From Sporosarcina cyprini (lineage in GTDB: Bacteria; Bacillota; Bacilli; Bacillales_A; Planococcaceae), in the NCBI RefSeq assembly GCF_022048975.1, contig NZ_JAKMHX010000025.1:1-64000 (forward strand): a DNA stretch of 64,000 nucleotides. The letters run 5' to 3'. The notes beneath the pieces are model-generated. The model ran no database searches and had not been told where the DNA came from. It worked only from the letters and a program-made list of their open reading frames with translations. A program made the position numbers and the translations under genes. Below, piece by piece: positions 60,559 through 64,000 of the stretch. The first letter of the stretch is position 1. The number at the start of each line of letters is the position of its first letter.

Positions 60559-62490
60559 GTGATCATCTATGAGTCCACAAAGGAACAATTCGTCGGGGAT
60601 GTTGTCAATGAACTGCTTATTGATCGCCTTTATAATTCATATCAGGAGAAGATTGGGCGTACCTCGAAAGCAGAAATTCGCTCTTGGGAGAATTCATTGC
60701 AAAAAATGTCCAATGTCATGCAAGATGATGAGATCCCGAATGACGCAGCGGTAGCCATTGAGTTCAACATTCCCAATACATCCAAACGTGTCGATTTCTT
60801 AATTGCAGGGAATGACGGCCATCAGGACAATGTCGTCATCGTAGAACTTAAACAATGGGAGGAAGTAGAGAAAGTCTCAACGAGAGATGCGATTGTCAGA
60901 ACGTATCTTGGGAACGCAGTGAGGGAGACGACCCACCCCTCGTATCAGGCATGGTCGTATGCAGCGCTTATCGAGGATTTTAATGAAAATGTTCAGGAGA
61001 AAGAGATCCAACTAAAACCCTGTGCCTACTTACATAATTACAGGAAAACCGAAGACGATCCATTGACGAACGAACATTATAAGCATCACCTCGATAAAGC
61101 TCCTGTCTTCACGAAAGGGGAAATCCAGAAATTACGCTCGTTCATCAAGAAATATATCCGCAAAGGCGATCAGAACCATTTAATCTATCAGATTGAAAAC
61201 GGCCGTATACGCCCGTCCAAATCACTACAGGACGCACTAAATAATATGCTTAAAGGAAACGATGAATTCATCATGATCGATGAGCAGAAGGTGTTTTATG
61301 AAGAGGCATTTCAACTTGCCCTGGAAGCAGTTAAAACGGATAAGAAGCATGTCATGATTGTGGAAGGAGGGCCGGGCACCGGAAAGTCAGTCCTAGCGAT
61401 TAATTTGCTGGTCAACCTCATTGACCAAGGACTTGTATCCATGTATGTGACAAAGAACTCGGCACCTAGGCATATCTATTCCACAAAGCTGAAAGGTGAT
61501 TTTAAGAAATCCCATATTGACAATCTGTTCAAAGGGTCAGGTAGTTTTACAGAAGTAGGCGATAATGAATTTGATGCACTGATTGTTGATGAGGCACATC
61601 GGCTGAACGAAAAATCCGGCCTATACCGGAACAAAGGCGAAAACCAGGTGAAAGAGCTGATCAAAGGTTCAAAGTTCACCCTCTTTTTCATAGATGAAAA
61701 TCAAAAAGTCACTTTAAGCGATATTGGCAGCATAGACCTAATCAAGCAATATGCCAAAGAATACAACGCTGAAGTCGTTTCATGCGAACTCACCTCCCAA
61801 TTCCGCTGCGACGGATCGGATGGCTATATCGCATGGCTGGACGATGTGCTGCAAATCAGGAATACTGCAAACAAAAACGACCTAGGCATGGATTATGACA
61901 TCAGGCTCTATGATGACCCGAATGAAATGCTGGCGGAGATTGAACGGCTGAACGAGAAAAACAATAAATCTCGAGTGATGGCAGGCTATTGCTGGGAATG
62001 GCCAAAGAAAAATCGGCAAGAAGTCAACCACCTCGACATTACAATTCCAGAGCACGATTTCGGCATTAGCTGGAACATTGAAAACACATGGGCTATCGAA
62101 AATTCATCCGTCAGGGAAGCGGGCTGCATCCACACGGCTCAGGGATTGGAGTTCGACTATGTTGGCGTTATCATTGGTGATGACATGCGATTTGAAGATG
62201 GTGAAATCATTACAGATTTCACAAAACGAGCAAAGACAGACCAATCGTTAAGGGGCATTAAGGGAATTGCAAAGGAAGATCTAGATAGAGCCCATGAATT
62301 GGCAGACCCGATTATTCGAAATACGTATCGAACACTTATGACGCGTGGGCAGAAGGGGTGTTTTGTGTTTTGTACGGATACTACTTTGCAGAAGTATTTA
62401 GCGGAGCGGTTGGAGAGAGTTATTTTGCATCGGAAAGAGCGGGAGAAGTTGTTGTATTTGGTGGATGAGGGGGAGGAATATCTTGTTTGA
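60559..62490 (+). CDS. PD-(D/E)xK nuclease-SF1 helicase fusion (DUF2075)
   Basis: 643 aa from GTG 60559. N-terminal PD-(D/E)xK-like domain with D79 in RVDFLIAG and E96-L-K98 in VVIVELKQW. The DUF2075 helicase follows: Walker A GGPGTGKS (about 270-277), Walker B DALIVDEAHRLNE, ENQKVTLSDIGS, TSQFRCDGSDGYI, HTAQGLEFDYVGV and the final RTLMTRGQKGCFVFC. DUF2075 proteins often lie in phage-defence islands, and joining to a nuclease suits DNA restriction or repair. Activity is inferred from motifs. Neighbours downstream look accessory. Confidence 0.85.
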   Translation: MIIYESTKEQFVGDVVNELLIDRLYNSYQEKIGRTSKAEIRSWENSLQKMSNVMQDDEIPNDAAVAIEFNIPNTSKRVDFLIAGNDGHQDNVVIVELKQWEEVEKVSTRDAIVRTYLGNAVRETTHPSYQAWSYAALIEDFNENVQEKEIQLKPCAYLHNYRKTEDDPLTNEHYKHHLDKAPVFTKGEIQKLRSFIKKYIRKGDQNHLIYQIENGRIRPSKSLQDALNNMLKGNDEFIMIDEQKVFYEEAFQLALEAVKTDKKHVMIVEGGPGTGKSVLAINLLVNLIDQGLVSMYVTKNSAPRHIYSTKLKGDFKKSHIDNLFKGSGSFTEVGDNEFDALIVDEAHRLNEKSGLYRNKGENQVKELIKGSKFTLFFIDENQKVTLSDIGSIDLIKQYAKEYNAEVVSCELTSQFRCDGSDGYIAWLDDVLQIRNTANKNDLGMDYDIRLYDDPNEMLAEIERLNEKNNKSRVMAGYCWEWPKKNRQEVNHLDITIPEHDFGISWNIENTWAIENSSVREAGCIHTAQGLEFDYVGVIIGDDMRFEDGEIITDFTKRAKTDQSLRGIKGIAKEDLDRAHELADPIIRNTYRTLMTRGQKGCFVFCTDTTLQKYLAERLERVILHRKEREKLLYLVDEGEEYLV

Positions 62491-62579
62491 TATTATTACC
62501 AAGGCTCATCTTAAATTTTGACCTAAGAGGGATATTCTCTTTTAAAGAAATATATTAAGGGAAGGGGAGACTATAAAAG

Positions 62580-63161
62580 ATGAAAGCAATTGTGAAATCT
62601 ATACAATTTTTAACGGCTCTCTTAATCCTTACAGGAATAGGATATGGAATATGGTATATTATCAATTTAATTTGGAGAGCATTTTCCGATTTGAACGATG
62701 GAATAGTTGCTGCAATAGTCACGGCAACGGCAACATTTTTGGTAACTCTTTTATCAATAATTTTGGGAAAAAGCTATGAGAGAAAATTATTAATTGAAAA
62801 AGAGATGAGAGACAAAAAAATCCCGGTATATAATGAATTTATTGAATTTATTTTTAAAATATTAAATTCAAGTAAGACTAATAACCAACTGAGCGAAAAA
62901 GAAATGACTGACTTTGTCATTAACTTCACAAAAGAGATATTAATTTGGGGATCTGATGATGTAATTTTTCAGTGGTCAAAATACCGAAAAAGCGCATTGG
63001 AAAATGCAATGAACGGATCTAATATCGATTCAATGTTCGAACTTGAAAAGTTATTAATTGCAATAAGAAAGGACACCGGACATAAAAAATCGAAAATTGA
63101 AAGAGGAGAACTATTAAGATTGTTCATTAACGATATAGATAAGTATATACATCCAAAATAA
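62580..63161 (+). CDS. Two-helix membrane protein of unknown function
   Basis: 193 aa: membrane helices at about 7-33 (FLTALLILTGIGYGIWYIIN) and 41-63 (GIVAAIVTATATFLVTLLSI), then a cytosolic helical domain of 130 residues. The gene is far more AT-rich than its neighbours, a sign of transfer. Start ATG 62580 follows AAGGGAAGGGGAG. No family recognised. Small proteins with two N-terminal helices are common membrane-acting components of defence operons; here that is only suggested by context. Confidence 0.65.
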   Translation: MKAIVKSIQFLTALLILTGIGYGIWYIINLIWRAFSDLNDGIVAAIVTATATFLVTLLSIILGKSYERKLLIEKEMRDKKIPVYNEFIEFIFKILNSSKTNNQLSEKEMTDFVINFTKEILIWGSDDVIFQWSKYRKSALENAMNGSNIDSMFELEKLLIAIRKDTGHKKSKIERGELLRLFINDIDKYIHPK

Positions 63162-63201
63162 GGTATTTAAAAAAGCAGGAGTTGAAGGGAGGAATAAAAA
63201 A

Positions 63202-63311
63202 TTGTATATAGATAAACTAAAACTAAAAAACTTCACAGCAATAAAAGAACTTGACTTACCCTTTTAGTGGAATGGAAAGAAGCTGTGCAGAGATTCTTAT
63301 CCAACAAGTAG
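63202..63311 (+). pseudogene. Stub of an AAA/OLD-type ATPase gene
   Basis: TTG 63202 has a good ribosome site (GGGAGG, 9-base spacing) and reads MYIDKLKLKNFTAIKELDLP, then F and TAG (63265-63267). This is the first strand and helix of RecF/OLD/SMC-like ATPases (KLKNFxxIKELDL), which is normally followed by a P-loop that is missing. In another frame 63267-63311 reads VEWKEAVQRFLSNK and a stop, like a C-terminus. An internal deletion of an AAA defence ATPase explains both ends. Confidence 0.65.
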
Positions 63312-63336
63312 AGACGAGAAACTAGAGGTGACCACC

Positions 63337-63753
63337 ATGCCAACCCCCATCCACGTCGTAGCCGCAATCATCCACAACACCCAAGGCGAAATCCTCTGCG
63401 CCCGCCGCTCACCCCATATGCCGCTCTCCGGCTATTGGGAGTTCCCAGGTGGGAAAGTGGAAGAAGGAGAATCGCCGCAAGATGCGTTAATCCGAGAAAT
63501 TCAGGAGGAACTAGCCTGCACCATAGAGGTAGGTTCGTTCGTAGAAGATACCATCCATTCGTACGAAACATTTTCCATCCGCTTAGAAACGTACTTTGCA
63601 CAGATCCAAGAGGGCACGCCAAGCGCAAAAGAACATAGTGAACTAAGGTGGGTTCCATGGCAAGAGCTTCGGTCGCTGGATTGGGCGCCAGCAGATTTAC
63701 CAGCTGTAGAAAGGGTGATAGAGGTATGCGAGAAGGGTTATATGAACAGCTGA
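63337..63753 (+). CDS. Nudix hydrolase (MutT/NudG-like)
   Basis: 138 aa from ATG 63337 (AGAGGTG upstream; GTG 63328 overlaps that site). Nudix box GGKVEEGESPQDALIREIQE then EL fits GX5EX7REUXEEXGU with A in place of the last G. VVAAIIHNTQGEILCARR and YWEFPGG are typical of (deoxy)nucleoside triphosphate pyrophosphohydrolases such as 8-oxo-dGTPase or CTP pyrophosphohydrolase. It overlaps the next gene by 28 bp, implying coupling with it. Confidence 0.9.
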   Translation: MPTPIHVVAAIIHNTQGEILCARRSPHMPLSGYWEFPGGKVEEGESPQDALIREIQEELACTIEVGSFVEDTIHSYETFSIRLETYFAQIQEGTPSAKEHSELRWVPWQELRSLDWAPADLPAVERVIEVCEKGYMNS

Positions 63754-64000
63754 TCAATGCGCAAGTGAAAGCCGAGTTGCTGGCATTACCTGACCTAGAA
63801 TTTGCTGTGGAGACTGGGAAGTTAGACGAAGCGGAAGCTCCCGCCTTACTATCAAGTTATATTTCGTCTGTCACGAAGCTTGCGTTGTCACATATCCGTG
63901 AGGAGAAAGGTCAAGACGAGGCGCTTCTTCGCCAGGTGCAGGCTTGTAATAAGATGATTGATGTCTTGCAGCGTACTTTGGATGATGAAGCATTCGCGGC
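63726..64000 (+). CDS. N-terminus of a probable DUF3427-type helicase, cut by the window
   Basis: ATG 63726 opens a frame that stays open to the window end (91 codons seen): MREGLYEQLINAQVKAELLA, then LSSYISSVTKLALSHIR and QVQACNKMIDVLQRTL. The opening (REGLYEQLIN) resembles the start of large SF2 helicases that join a phospholipase-D-like nuclease domain, a DEAD/DEAH helicase and DUF3427, which often pair with a Nudix gene. The decisive domains lie outside the window, so this is a guess from the N-terminus and the neighbour. Confidence 0.5.
   Translation, partial: MREGLYEQLINAQVKAELLALPDLEFAVETGKLDEAEAPALLSSYISSVTKLALSHIREEKGQDEALLRQVQACNKMIDVLQRTLDDEAFA

Overview
This is a low-to-mid GC chromosomal segment of an endospore-forming member of the Bacillales. 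A family such as Planococcaceae (for example Sporosarcina) fits best. That placement is inference from the order tsaE-tsaB-rimI-tsaD-ydiF-rex-tatA-tatC-ydiL-groES-groEL (the B. subtilis ydi/gro neighbourhood), a CwlJ-type spore hydrolase, S-layer-homology proteins and LXG toxins.

Layout. 1-12260: end of an rRNA operon (3' part of 5S rRNA), tRNA-Asp, the t6A tRNA-modification genes, a DnaA-box cluster, an ABC-F protein, the redox repressor Rex, the TatA/TatC translocase, a duplicated Yip1-family membrane protein, a CPBP protease and the CIRCE-controlled groESL operon. 12300-20811: an AT-rich polymorphic-toxin array. It has one complete LXG toxin with its immunity gene, then partial and broken copies of the toxin's central connector region joined to different C-terminal toxins, with several immunity genes (four of SMI1/KNR4 type, an Imm70-like one and a DUF600-like one that is frameshifted) and gene debris between them. 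20900-31750: ROK protein, acetyltransferase, transglutaminase lipoprotein, CwlJ, a BirA-regulated bioD-bioA-bioY operon, a GAF-type two-component system and a QueA-like/SDR/VOC cluster. 31880-35200: an ECF sigma/anti-sigma pair and a BlaI/BlaR1-like pair with a clear operator. 35469-46909: DinB, an LprI-like lipoprotein, two U32 tRNA hydroxylase subunits, a 20-bp tandem repeat array, an XRE-AbrB regulator with an ABC-2 exporter, a polysaccharide deacetylase, and a two-component system coupled to a LolA-like lipoprotein. 47200-59320: MFS transporter and MarR regulator, a dispersed repeat, two SLH proteins, a second ECF sigma with a DUF4179 anti-sigma, and a DUF2207 membrane protein. 60559-64000: a probable phage-defence or accessory patch with a nuclease-helicase fusion, a membrane protein, the stub of an AAA ATPase, a Nudix hydrolase and the start of a probable helicase.

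The observations I rate highest are: the DnaA-box cluster between tsaD and ydiF (nine near-consensus boxes in 171 bp); the toxin array with headless and broken cassettes; two matching ECF promoters (TGAAAC-N16-CGTC) in front of two unlinked cell-envelope genes; the 14-unit 20-bp tandem array that ends in a fragment of the nearby exporter permease; and the decayed defence patch at the right edge. I did not find CRISPR arrays, integrases, intact insertion sequences or T7SS machinery. All positions, motif matches and family calls come from reading the sequence. No database search was run.
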